Made by a program: the position numbers and the translations under genes. From positions 1-64,000 of the forward strand of contig NZ_JBFAPP010000016.1 of the NCBI RefSeq assembly GCF_040676775.1: DNA of 64,000 nucleotides, given 5' to 3'. The notes below the pieces were generated by a model. It made no database searches, had not been told where the DNA came from, and saw only the letters and a program-made list of their open reading frames with translations. The number at the start of each line of letters is the position of its first letter. The first letter of the stretch is position 1. Source of the DNA: Micromonospora_G sp040676775. GTDB taxonomy: Bacteria > Actinomycetota > Actinomycetes > Mycobacteriales > Micromonosporaceae. Shown piece after piece: positions 8,243 through 19,200 of this stretch.

Positions 8243-11200
8243 TCACGGTTGATCGGCCACGGCAGCGATGCGTGGGCCCCAGGTCCAGGCGACGACGTAG
8301 CGTCGGGGCGGCAGGTCGTCGGGATTGCCGACCTCACGGTGCTGCACCGGGTAGACCCGATCGTCGACCTGGACGGTCAGCGCCGTGTCCGTGGCACTCG
8401 TCACGGCGAACCGGCGCGGTCGCCCGTCGAGTCCGGTGCCCTCCGCCTTGCCGACCGCCTCCTTGGCGGCCCAGAACCGGGTGAACCACCGCCGCCGGTC
8501 CTCGGCGTCGCCGCCGAGCGAGCCCAGCAGCGCGGTCTCCACGTCGGACAGGGCGAAGCGCAGGGTGCTCTCCGGGTGGTCGGCGATCTCGGCGACGTCG
8601 ATGCCGACTCCCGGCGCGTCGGGTGGCGACGCCGGGTCACGGGGTTTCGCGACGGCAACCCCGATCTCCGCGCAGTGAGCCAGCGAGACGTCACAGTCGC
8701 GCAGGTCACGGCCCGGACGTCCGTACACCCGGGGCCGCCCGTCCGGCTCGTTGCCGACCGTCAGCTCGATCGGGTAGATGTCGCTGTGGCCGTCCTCCCA
8801 CAACCGGAACCGGACGGCGTCCTTCACCGCGATCCGCCCCAACAGCCACTGCTTGCGGCCTCTGGCGGGCTGCCGTTCGTAATCCGCGTACGCGGACGAG
8901 CCCAGGATGCCGCGGGCGGCCATGCCCTGGGTGACCAGGTCGGTCCAGCAGTCGAAGGCCATCGTCCAGCCCTCGGGTTGGATCAGCGACATCGGATGCC
9001 GCTCGGGGAACCGTTCCGCCGGCCGCGCCTGCGGATGGCTGTCGAAGCGCCGGTCGACCGCGCCGTCGATCTGTGCCCACACCCGGTCGCCGACGACCAG
9101 TTGGGTGTCCGCGACGAGTTGCGCGTCGTCGATCGAGCGCACCCGGGCGACACACTCGAACGCCGTACCGGGCTCCGGCGGTGGCCCGAAGTACCGGATG
9201 TGTCCCAGGCCCACGGGCAACGCCACGGTACGGAACGGCTGGGTGGTGATGAGCCAGTTGCCGATCAGCTGCAGCGCGTTGTCCAGCAGGGCGCCCGGCG
9301 GGACGGGTGCGGTGACCACGCCCCGTACGTGCATGTCGCCGAGGGCGTGTACGGCGGTGACTCCCTGGAACTGGGGGCCGTGGAACATCAGCCGCTCCGC
9401 GTACATCTCCTCGGCGCTGATCCGTGGCGGCCGCTCGGTCGCGGGATCGTGCCGCCATACCTCGGGCGGGTCCGCCGGATAGTCCGCCGCGAGTTCCACT
9501 GTCGACCGGGCGTACGGGCCGAAGGTGACCGAGACCAGCCCGTCACCGGACGGCTTCACGGTGATCTCGACGTCCTGACCCGGCTCGGCGATCAGCCAAC
9601 GGTTGAACCTGGCGTCGCGTACGGCCACCGCCCGCATGCCGGGCACGGCCTGCTCCGCCGCGTCGACCATGTGCTGGACCAGGGTGGTTGCCGGCACCAC
9701 CGGCCACCGGTCCTCCATGTTCGGCCAGTCCGGTGGCTGGACGAAGAAGCAGTGGTCCCTCAGGTACGGCATGGTCTCGACGGAGACCCGCAACGTGATC
9801 CGCCGCGCCGTACCCGCGCTGCCGTTGCCCGTGCCGCCCCTGCCCGCGCTGCCGTTGCCCGTGCTGCTGTCGGCCGCGCTGCCGTTGCCGGTGTGGACCC
9901 CGCTGCCGGTCCCTGTGTCGGTCACGGCGGTGCGGGTGGGCGCGGCAGGCGGGACGCTCGGGCGTGGCGCGACACTCACCGGCGGCACCACCGGTGCCGC
10001 CGAGCGGTGTGGTCGCAGCGCCGGTGCGGCGGCGTCCAGCACGCTGACCGCGTCCCGCGCCGTGTCCTGCAACAGTGCGGCGAGTTCCGCCGCCGCGCTG
10101 GACCGCCCGGCCAGCCGGTGTAGGGCGGCCAGCGCCGTCGCCGGGTTACCGCCGGTACCCGCCGGCTCCGGTTGCCGCCCCACGCCGCTCGTCGCCGACG
10201 CGTCGACCGGCACGGCCGAGCCCGCGCTCGCCACCCGGGACGCCGTACTGGTCGCACCGTAGTCCGTCACACCGGACGGATGGTGCGGCGCGACGCCGCC
10301 CACTGACACGCCGAGCAGACCGGCGGCGTCGGCGCCGAGCCGGACCAGTGGTCCGCCCAGGTCCAGCGGAATCGACGGGCCACGCCGTACCGGTTTCGCG
10401 GTCGTCTTCGCCGGTGCCGGATCGAGTGCGGTCAGGTTCGGGCTGCCACCCTCCACCCAGAGCGCGGTGGCGACCCGCCGGAGCTGGTCCAGCCCGCCGC
10501 GGTGCTTCACGTTCACCGGCATCGCGAGATGGTCGCGCCCGCGCAGGTTGTCGCTGATCAGCGAGGCGAGCTGTCCCGCACCGAGTTGGAGGAACACCCG
10601 TACCCCGGCGTCGTACATCGCCGCCACGGTCTGACGGAACCAGACCGGCTCCATCATGTGCCGGACGAACAGGGCATTGACCTGGGCCTCGTCGGTGGGG
10701 AACGGTGCTGCCAGGGTCGCCGACCAGACCGGTATCCGGGTCGGGTGCACCTCCCACCGGCGCAGTGCCGCGCCGATCGACTGCAGGCCGTCGGCGAACA
10801 CGGGAGTGTGGAAGGCCGACCGGAACGGGAGCTTCTGGCACAGCACGTTCTCCGTACGCAGGGTTTCGACGAGGCGGTCCACCTGCGATTCGGGGCCGTT
10901 CACCACGGACTGCCCCGGGGCGTTGTCGTGGGAGAGCACCACCCCCGGGAAGTCGCCCAGCATCGGGGTGACCCGGTCCGCACCCGCTCCCACCGCGGCG
11001 AAGACGTACCCGGACACCTCGACCGAGTCGGCGTTGAACAGCTCCAGGAATTCGTCCATCGCCGCGGTGCTGATCTGGCCGCTGGTCGCGGCGGCGGTCC
11101 ACTCGCCGATGCTGTGTCCGGCGACCGTGTCCGGTAGCACGCCGATGCGGCGCAGCGCCTCGTCGAGCAGTTTGCCCACCTCGATCAGCCCGGCGCCGTG

Positions 11201-13105
11201 CCGGCCCAGGTCCGCCGCGGACCACTGCCGGTCCGGCAGTCGGAAGTGCGCGGCGATGTCCGCGGTACGCGGTGCGAACTCCGCCTCCAGGCCGGGGAAG
11301 ACGAAGGCGAGGCGACCGGTGCCGGCGGCCAACAGCGGCGACGGGCTGAACCAGATGTCCCGGCCACCGCGCCACGCCTGCCCGCGGGCCACCGTCTTGC
11401 GGGCGACGGCCAGCAGCTTGTCGCTGGGGTTGACGATGCCGATCCGGCACGGTTCGGCCCCGGTCGCGGGGCGGTTGCTCCGGGCCCGTTCGAGGCCGAG
11501 TGCCCTGACCTCGTGGTCGTCGCGGGACAGCAGGCCGGCCAACCGGACCGGGTCCGGCGCGGCGAGCCAGAGCACCTGGTCCGGTTCGGTCACCTCGACC
11601 GTCGAGCCGGCCCCGGTCGAGGCCGGTCCGCCGGCACCTGTGCTGTTCGCTGTCGCCGGCAACCCGCTGGCCGGCCGGTTCCGTACGCCGGCCGGTTCGG
11701 GTGCCTGCTCGACGATGACGTGTGCGTTGATGCCGCCGAAGCCGAAGGCGTTCACCCCGGCGCGACGTGGCCCGTCGCCCTCCCAGGCACGGGCGGTCGC
11801 GATCGGGGCGAACCGGGTCGCCGCCATCTCCGACCGTGGGTCGTCGCAGTTCAGCGTGGGCGGCAGCACTCCCTCGTACACCGCGAGGGTGGCCTTGATC
11901 AGGCCGGCGATGCCGGCGGCCGGCATGGTGTGCCCGATCATCGACTTGACCGATCCGATCACCGGGCGTGGTCCGTCTCCCGCATGCGGTCCGAAGACCT
12001 CCGCGACCGAGACCAGCTCGGCCGCGTCGCCGGTCGGCGTGCCGGTACCGTGCGCCTCCAGCAACCCCAGTGCGTCCGGTGCGGTCGGATCCAGCCCTGC
12101 CACCTCCCAGGCCCGTCGGATGGCCAGCACCTGTCCGGAGGAGGCCGGGTTGAACATGCTCGCCGAGCGGCCGTCGCTGGAAATCCCGCTGCCCCGGATG
12201 ACGGCGTAGACCCGGTCGCCGTCGCGGATCGCGTCAGACCACCGTTTGAGTACGACCACACCGGTGCCCTCGCCGATCAGCAGACCGTCGGACTCCCGGT
12301 GGAACGGCCGGCTCTCCCCGCGCCGGGACAGCGCCCGCAACTGGCTGAACACCGACCAGAAGCTGATGTCGTGCACGTGGTGCACCCCACCGGCGAGTAC
12401 GGCGTCCAGCCGCCCGCTGGTCAGTTCGGTGATCGCCTGGTCGACCGCGATTAGCGACGAGGCGCAGGCGGCGTCCAGGGTGTACGCCGGACCGCGCAGG
12501 TTGAGCCGGTTGGCCACCCGGGACGCGGCCAGGTTCGGCACCAGCCCGATCGTCCCCTCCGGCTGGTACGGGCCGAGCCGCTCGTCGAACTTCTCGCGTA
12601 CCAGGTCGAGGCGGCTCTGGTCCAGCTCCGGGATGAGTTCCCGCAGCACCTGGATGACTTGGCTCGACATCCGCACCCGTTGGGCGTAGCGAGCCTGGGC
12701 GGGGCTGAGGATGCCGCCCCGCCCGAGGATCACACCCACCCGGTCGCCGCCGGGTAGCCGGTCCGCGCCACCGGCGTCGTCGATCGCGGCGGCGGCCACG
12801 TTCAGGGCGATGAGCTGGTCCGGCTCGATGTCCGCCACCGATGCGGGCATGATGCCGAACCGCAGCGGCTCGAAGCTCGCGAACTCGTCAACGAACCCGC
12901 CTCGCCGGCAGTACATCCTGTCCGGTCGGTGGGCCTGCTCCGGGTCGTAGAACTCGTCGTCCCACCGGTGCGCCGGCACGTCGGTGATGGCGTCCACCCC
13001 GTCGACCAGGTTGCGCCAGTAACCTTCCAGATTGCCGGCGCCGGGCATCACCGCCGCCATCCCGACGATCGCGACCGGGTCGCGCCGATCGGTGCTCGTG
13101 TTCAT
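8243..13105 (-). CDS. Iterative type I PKS / secondary-lipid synthase: KS-AT-DH-PPTase
   Basis: A 1620-residue multidomain protein. Ketosynthase about 8-465: Cys in LDAACASSL and His in EAHGTGT and SMIGHTM. Acyltransferase about 600-850: GHSIGEW nucleophile and SAFHTPVF. A Pro/Ala region carries TGNGSA repeats (about 1065-1092). A double-hotdog dehydratase follows, with His in YLRDHCFF and Asp in LLDNALQLIG (about 1105-1400). The C-terminal phosphopantetheinyl transferase has GVGIDVAEI and WAAKEAVGKAEGTGL (about 1500-1600). AGAGG lies about 7 nt before ATG 13105. All catalytic residues I can check are present. No ACP is in this chain; it probably works with the tandem ACPs of the upstream protein and the discrete ACP. 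The order resembles PfaC/PfaB/PfaE functions, with the PPTase fused. Confidence 0.9.
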   Translation of the reverse strand: MNTSTDRRDPVAIVGMAAVMPGAGNLEGYWRNLVDGVDAITDVPAHRWDDEFYDPEQAHRPDRMYCRRGGFVDEFASFEPLRFGIMPASVADIEPDQLIALNVAAAAIDDAGGADRLPGGDRVGVILGRGGILSPAQARYAQRVRMSSQVIQVLRELIPELDQSRLDLVREKFDERLGPYQPEGTIGLVPNLAASRVANRLNLRGPAYTLDAACASSLIAVDQAITELTSGRLDAVLAGGVHHVHDISFWSVFSQLRALSRRGESRPFHRESDGLLIGEGTGVVVLKRWSDAIRDGDRVYAVIRGSGISSDGRSASMFNPASSGQVLAIRRAWEVAGLDPTAPDALGLLEAHGTGTPTGDAAELVSVAEVFGPHAGDGPRPVIGSVKSMIGHTMPAAGIAGLIKATLAVYEGVLPPTLNCDDPRSEMAATRFAPIATARAWEGDGPRRAGVNAFGFGGINAHVIVEQAPEPAGVRNRPASGLPATANSTGAGGPASTGAGSTVEVTEPDQVLWLAAPDPVRLAGLLSRDDHEVRALGLERARSNRPATGAEPCRIGIVNPSDKLLAVARKTVARGQAWRGGRDIWFSPSPLLAAGTGRLAFVFPGLEAEFAPRTADIAAHFRLPDRQWSAADLGRHGAGLIEVGKLLDEALRRIGVLPDTVAGHSIGEWTAAATSGQISTAAMDEFLELFNADSVEVSGYVFAAVGAGADRVTPMLGDFPGVVLSHDNAPGQSVVNGPESQVDRLVETLRTENVLCQKLPFRSAFHTPVFADGLQSIGAALRRWEVHPTRIPVWSATLAAPFPTDEAQVNALFVRHMMEPVWFRQTVAAMYDAGVRVFLQLGAGQLASLISDNLRGRDHLAMPVNVKHRGGLDQLRRVATALWVEGGSPNLTALDPAPAKTTAKPVRRGPSIPLDLGGPLVRLGADAAGLLGVSVGGVAPHHPSGVTDYGATSTASRVASAGSAVPVDASATSGVGRQPEPAGTGGNPATALAALHRLAGRSSAAAELAALLQDTARDAVSVLDAAAPALRPHRSAAPVVPPVSVAPRPSVPPAAPTRTAVTDTGTGSGVHTGNGSAADSSTGNGSAGRGGTGNGSAGTARRITLRVSVETMPYLRDHCFFVQPPDWPNMEDRWPVVPATTLVQHMVDAAEQAVPGMRAVAVRDARFNRWLIAEPGQDVEITVKPSGDGLVSVTFGPYARSTVELAADYPADPPEVWRHDPATERPPRISAEEMYAERLMFHGPQFQGVTAVHALGDMHVRGVVTAPVPPGALLDNALQLIGNWLITTQPFRTVALPVGLGHIRYFGPPPEPGTAFECVARVRSIDDAQLVADTQLVVGDRVWAQIDGAVDRRFDSHPQARPAERFPERHPMSLIQPEGWTMAFDCWTDLVTQGMAARGILGSSAYADYERQPARGRKQWLLGRIAVKDAVRFRLWEDGHSDIYPIELTVGNEPDGRPRVYGRPGRDLRDCDVSLAHCAEIGVAVAKPRDPASPPDAPGVGIDVAEIADHPESTLRFALSDVETALLGSLGGDAEDRRRWFTRFWAAKEAVGKAEGTGLDGRPRRFAVTSATDTALTVQVDDRVYPVQHREVGNPDDLPPRRYVVAWTWGPRIAAVADQP

Positions 13106-13202
13106 CTTCGACCTCTCGCTCCACCGTCGACGGGGGTACCGGGTGTACGGCGCTGGCTTCGGTGCGACTCCTGGAAGGTCAGGCGGCGCACCTCTCGGAA
13201 GA

Positions 13203-16200
13203 TCACCAGCCCGAGGCGGTGTAGACCACGGAGTTGATCTTCGGGTCGCCCCAGGCCAACTCACCCAGCAGGCTGAACGCGCCCGCCTCGGGGTCGATCA
13301 GGTCTATGCCGCGGCGGGCGTACTCCCGGCTCAGTTCGTCACTGACCATCCCGCCGTGCCCGGCGCCCGGCGCCCAGGGGCCCCAGTGCACGGTCAGGCA
13401 GCGGTTGCCGGTGCTCGCCGCCCAGCGGGTCCCGATCGCGTCGATCGCGTCGTTCGCCGCCGCGTAGTCGGCTTGACCCCGATTCCCGTACGCCGCGGCG
13501 ATGCTCCCGAAGAGCACCACGAACCGGGGCGCGGAGCCCAGCTCGTCGATTCCGGCCAGCACCGAACGGGCACCCTCCACCTTGGTGCCGAACACCCGGG
13601 CGAACGACTGCGGGTCCTTCTCCGCAATCAGTTTGTCCTCGATCACGCCGGCCGCGTACACCACGCCGTCGACCCGCCCGTGCGTACGTTCGACGTCCAG
13701 CAGCAGAGCCCGGATCGCCGACGCGTCCCGCACGTCGAGAGCGTGGTAGCGCACCTCGCTGCCCAGTTCCCGCAGCTCACCGAGGGTCGCCTCGACCTCG
13801 CGGGCGGCCAGCACCGCCTGGGTGGTGCGTTCGATCTCCGCCGGAGACCGCAGACCCCGACGGGCGAGCGCGGCCCGCAACGACGCCCGGTCCCGGGCCG
13901 ACACCAGGTCCGGATCCTCCGGCCCGGTCGGCAGCGGTGTACGGCCGACCAGCTCGATCCGGCAGCGGCTCGCCATGGCCACCGCGCGGGCGAACCACGG
14001 TGTGATCCCGCGTGCCCCGCCGACCAGGACTACCACCGAATCCCGGTCGAGGCCGATCGCCGCCGCCTCGGAGGCACCATCACCGGCCGGCCCGGCGCCG
14101 CTCGTCGCCACCGCTCCCAGTGCCGTCGGTGCGAGGTCGACCGCCGTCCGCTCGGTCTCGCCCCGCACGACAACCGGTGTTTCCCCGCCGACCAGCAACT
14201 CGTCGAGCAGGTGTCGGGCGATCCGCTGCGGGTCGGCGTCCCCGTCGACCTCCACGTACCTGGCCGTGACCTGCGGATACTCCCTGGCAATGGTACGGAA
14301 CAGGCCGGCCAGCCCATCGGTACGGTCAGACCCGCCGACCGGGCCTGCCGCCAGCAGCCAGCGTGGACCGGCCGCGAGTGCCTGCTTGAGGAACGGGAAG
14401 ATCTCGGGCAGCAGCGGCGCTCCCGTGCCGGTCAACCCGTCGAGCAGGATCAGCCCGTCGAAGCCGGCGAGCTGACCGGCCTGCTTCCCGTCCACCACAC
14501 CGGTCTGCCCACCCGCCCCGTGCTCCTGGAGAAGCTCGGCGAGGTACGCCAGCGCCGGGCTGGCGCCGGTGATGAGGAAACTCGTTCCGGCGAGTACGTC
14601 GACGGGCTGCCCGGCGAGCGGTGCACCGGTGTTCGTAGCGGGAGGTGCCGCGATCACCTTCACCTGGGGCAGGAGCCGCTTCGGCGTGATCCCCGCCCGG
14701 CTGGTGGTGGTGACCTCCGCGACGACGTCCACGACGTCGGCCACCGCGGGGATCGGCGCGGGTGCGACGGCCGGATTCATCGTGGCCACCGTGCCGTCCC
14801 CTCGTGCCGGTGCCGCGGCGCCCTCTGCCTGCATCTTCTGGTCGAGCCAGGCGACCATGGTGCGTACGGTGCGGGCCTTGACGAGGTCTTCGAGTTCGGC
14901 TTCGTCGCCTTCGACGGCGAGGCGTAGTCGTGCGGCGACCTCGCCGGCGACTTCGGCGCGTTTGATGGAGTCGATGCTGAGGTCGGCTTCGAGGTCGAGG
15001 TCGAGTTCGATGAGGTCCACCGGGTAACCGGTGCGCTCGCTGATCACGTCGAGGATCGCGGTCTGGAAGTCGGGTCGGGTCACCACGACCGTGCCGGTCG
15101 CGACCAGAGCGTTCGACTGGGTCGCCCCGCTCGCGTGCCCGAGTACGGCGGTCGCGTGGATCACGGTCGTGCCCGCCGCGGACCGCATCTTCTGGTCGAG
15201 CCAGGCGACCATGGTGCGTACGGTGCGGGCCTTGACGAGGTCTTCGAGTTCGGCTTCGTCGCCTTCGACGGCGAGGCGTAGTCGTGCGGCGACCTCGCCG
15301 GCGACTTCGGCGCGTTTGATGGAGTCGATGCTGAGGTCGGCTTCGAGGTCGAGGTCGAGTTCGATGAGGTCCACCGGGTAACCGGTGCGCTCGCTGATCA
15401 CGTCGAGGATCGCGGTCTGGAAATCGGGACCGGACGCGGCGACCGGTACGGCGGCCACGTCGACCGCGCCCGCCGGTGCGGCCGGAGACACGGCCATCAC
15501 CGCCGTTGCCGTGACCGGTGCGACCTCGCTCCCGTGACCCGGCAGCACCACCGGCGGGTACGCCTCGGTGGGCTGCCACACCAGCCGCCCACCCGCACCG
15601 TCGCCGAAGTAGGCGAGCATCACGTCGCGCTGCGAGGCGATCATGTCCCGGCTGGTGCGAAGGAACTCGCTCAACAGCTCGTCGCGGCCGTCCCGGCCGC
15701 CGAAGGTGGTCCCGTTCGATGCGGTCATCGACAACTCCTTGATCCGTCGTGGGGGCGTCATCCCGCCGGGCAGGCTGTTCCCGAACTGATCTCGTACGAG
15801 CTGGCCGTCCACTGTCCAGAAGGGACGTCGAGCTGGCTCGACCGTCGCGAGGTCCACCGTGTCGCGGCCCTGGAACAACCAGCCGGTGCGGACCGGTACG
15901 CCGGCACAGGCGAGCTGACCGATGGTGACGAGGAAGCCGCGCAGCCCCTCCTCGGGACGTGGCTCCGCGGCGACCGCCAGATGCGGCCGGTCGCCGAGGA
16001 CGGCCCGGACCAGCTTCGTGAGTACCTGACCGGGGCCAGCCTCCACGAAGGTCCGAGCGCCGCTGGCGTACATCGACTCGACCTGTTCGACGAAACGCAC
16101 GGGCGCGCCGATCTGCGCGGCGAGTTGCTCGCGTACCCGGTCGGCGTCACCGTCGTACGGGGCGGCGGTGTGGTTCGACCAGACCGGGATCGCCGGCTCG

Positions 16201-19200
16201 CGTACGGGCCGGGCGGCGAGCGCCTCGGCGAAACGAGCGGTGCCACCGGCCACCACCGGGCTGTGGAACGCGCACGCGACGGAGAGCCCCCGGGCCGACA
16301 GCCCAGCCTCGCGCAGCGCCGCCACCGCCGCCCCGACCGCGGGTGTCGGCCCGGAGATCACCACCTGGGTCGGCGTGTTCCGGTTGGCCAGCACAACCTC
16401 GCCGGCCAGTCCCGCCTCCGCGAGCACCCGGCCCACCTGCTCGGCGGTGCCGGTGACCGCCGCCATGGTGCCGGGATCGTCTCCGGTCGCGGCGAGGATC
16501 GCGTCGGCCCGTTGCCGGCTCAGCGCGAGCAGGGTCTCCGGGTCGAACGCGTCGGCCACACAGAGCGCGACCAGCTCACCGTAGCTGTGCCCACCGGCCA
16601 GGTCGGGCCGGACGCCCAGCCGCCGCAGCAGGTGGTCGACCGCCAGCCCGCCGATGCCCAGTACGGGTTGGGCGACCCGGGTGTCGCGTACCCGGTCCTC
16701 CTGCTCGCGTACCGTCTCGGGGTCGAACGCCGACGGGGGGAACAACACGTCCGCCCACTCGGCACCGAGGCGCAGGTAGTGCCGCAACTCGGGGAACGCC
16801 ACGAACAGTTCGGCGAGCGCACCGGGTCGCTGGCTGCCCTGGCCGGGGAAGAGGAACGCCACCTTGCCCGGTTCCGGTTCGTCCGGCGGTTGGACCAGTC
16901 CGCGCGCCGGATCGTGCTCGCCGGCCAGGGCCCGGTCCAACAGGGCGGAAAGCTCGTCCCGGTCGCGGGCGACGACGGCGATCCTAACCGCACCCGCGCG
17001 GTGGTCCGCCTCGTCCACCAGCGACGCTGCCAGGTCACGCAGCGACCACGGCCGGCCCAGCTCGTCGCGGGTCGCGAGCATCTCCACCAGGCGCCGTACC
17101 CGAAGCTGTGCGGCGGGCCGGTCGGCGCCTCGGAAGCAGAACAGTTCCGCCGGCCAGGACTGCCGGGTGTGTCGCGGCTCCGGGGCATTCGGGTACGCGC
17201 TGAGCACCGTGTGGAAGTTCGTACCGCCGAAGCCGAACGCGCTCACCCCGGCCAGCCGTTCGGCCGCCGGCACCGTCCACGGCCGGGCCCCGGTGTAGAA
17301 CGCGAACGGGCTGCGTTCCGGGCTCCACGCCGGGTTCGGGCGGGTCAGGTGGATCGTCGGTGGCTTGACTCCGGTGTAGAGCGCCAGGCTTGCCTTGATC
17401 ACCCCGGCCAGCCCGGCCGCGCACTTGGTGTGCCCGATCTGCGACTTCACCGAGCCCAGCGCGCAACTACCGGGCTTCGCGCCGGCCTCGTCGAAGAACC
17501 GGGTCAGCGTCTCCAGTTCGGTACGGTCGCCGACCACGGTGCCGGTGCCGTGCGCCTCGACCAGGCCGACCTGTCGGGGCGAGACGCCGGTGCGGTGGTA
17601 CGCCCGGTCGAGGGCACGCCGCTGTCCGCTCGCCCTCGGGGCGGTGAGCCCGAGCGCACGTCCGTCGCTGGAGCTCCCGACGCCCTTGATGACGGCGTAG
17701 ATCCGGTCGCCGTCGCGTTCGGCGTCGGCCAACCGCTTCAGTACGACGCACGCCACCCCCTCACCGAGGGCGATGCCGTCGCCGGTGCTATCGAACGTAC
17801 GGCACCGCCCGGTGGGGGAGAGGGCGTGCGCGGAGGTGAACATCAGGTAGTCGTTGATGCCGTTGTGCAGGTCGGCGCCGCCGCAGATCATCAGGTCGCT
17901 GCTGCCGGCGCTGAGTTCCTTGCAGGCGGCGTCCATCGCGGCCAGCGACGAGGCACAGGCGGCGTCGATCGTGTAGTTGGGACCGCCGAGGTCGAGACGG
18001 TTGGCGACCCGGCCGGCGATGACGTTGGCCAACACGCCGGGGAAGCTGTCCTCGGTGACGGTGGGGAGCTGGTCCTCCAACTCGGCCGGCACCTCCCCGA
18101 GGTACGCCGGGAGCATGGTGCGCAGCGTCTGGGCGTGGCCCATGTCGCTGCCGGCCTCGGCACCGAACACCACCCCGGTCTGGCTGTGGTCCACACCGTC
18201 CGCGTCGTACGGGTAGCCGGCGTCGACGAGCGCCCGATGCGCCACCTCGAGCGCGAGCAACTGGGTCGGGTCGATGCTGCTCAGCGCCGCCGGGGGAATC
18301 CCGTAGCGGATCGCGTCGAACGGGACCGGGTCGATGAACCCGCCCCACCGGGAGACGCTGATCCGCCCGGCCTGCCCGGGTCCCACCTCGGGCGCGTAGT
18401 ACGTGTCGACGTCCCACCGGTCGGCCGGCACCTCGGTGACCGCGTCGGCCCCGCCGAGCACGGTCTGCCAGAAGCTGTGCAGGTCGGGTGAGCCGGGCAG
18501 GATGCAGGACATGCCGACGATGGCGATGTCCAGCGGCGCGGGCGGCTCCTGAACCGGCGTGACCGGCGGGGTGAGTTCGGCGCGCAGCGCGGCCGCCCGT
18601 ACCGCGTGGAACTCCTGTGCCTCGGTGGTGACCTGCGTGTGCAGTTGCGCGACCGTGGTCGGCGCGTGGCGCAGCACGGCAACCTGGCCGGCCATGAACA
18701 TCCCCTCGACGGCCTGGACCGCCTCGTCGACCCGCACCAGCCCGTCGTCCTCCCGGCGTACGCCCTTGCTGGCGATCCGCAGCCGGCCGACGTTCAGCAG
18801 CTCCAACTGCTCCCAGACCTGGCGGTTCTCCACCCCGGCCGATTCCAGTTCCTCCCGTACGCCGTGGAAGTCGTCGACGAAGGGACTGGGCAGGCACCGG
18901 GTCGCGTGTCCGGGGGCGGTCTCCAGCAGCGACGTGGCCGTGGCGGCGATGGCCTGGCGGTGGAACAGGGGCTGGATGGCGCCCTCCTCCACCGCCTCGC
19001 GGGTGAAGAGGTAGGCGGTGCCCATCAACAGCCCGATCTGTGCCCCGCGCGCGGTCAGGGGTGCCGCCATCGCGGCGACCATCGCCGCCGACCGCGCGTC
19101 GTGGATGCCGCCCGCGAACAGCAGTTGCAACCGCCCGGCGTCGTCCGGTGTGTCCGCCAGGAACTCGTCGAGTACCAGCAGTTGCGCCTCCCACAGGGGG

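Noticed and set aside
15534..18491. A 985-codon open frame opposite the synthase gene, and similar long antisense frames at 1788-4067, 41697-45017 and 47462-50143
   Set aside because: They are antisense to genes with clear domains and catalytic motifs, are rich in Arg/Gly/Pro without recognisable motifs, and lack ribosome sites. Long spurious frames are normal at this G/C content.
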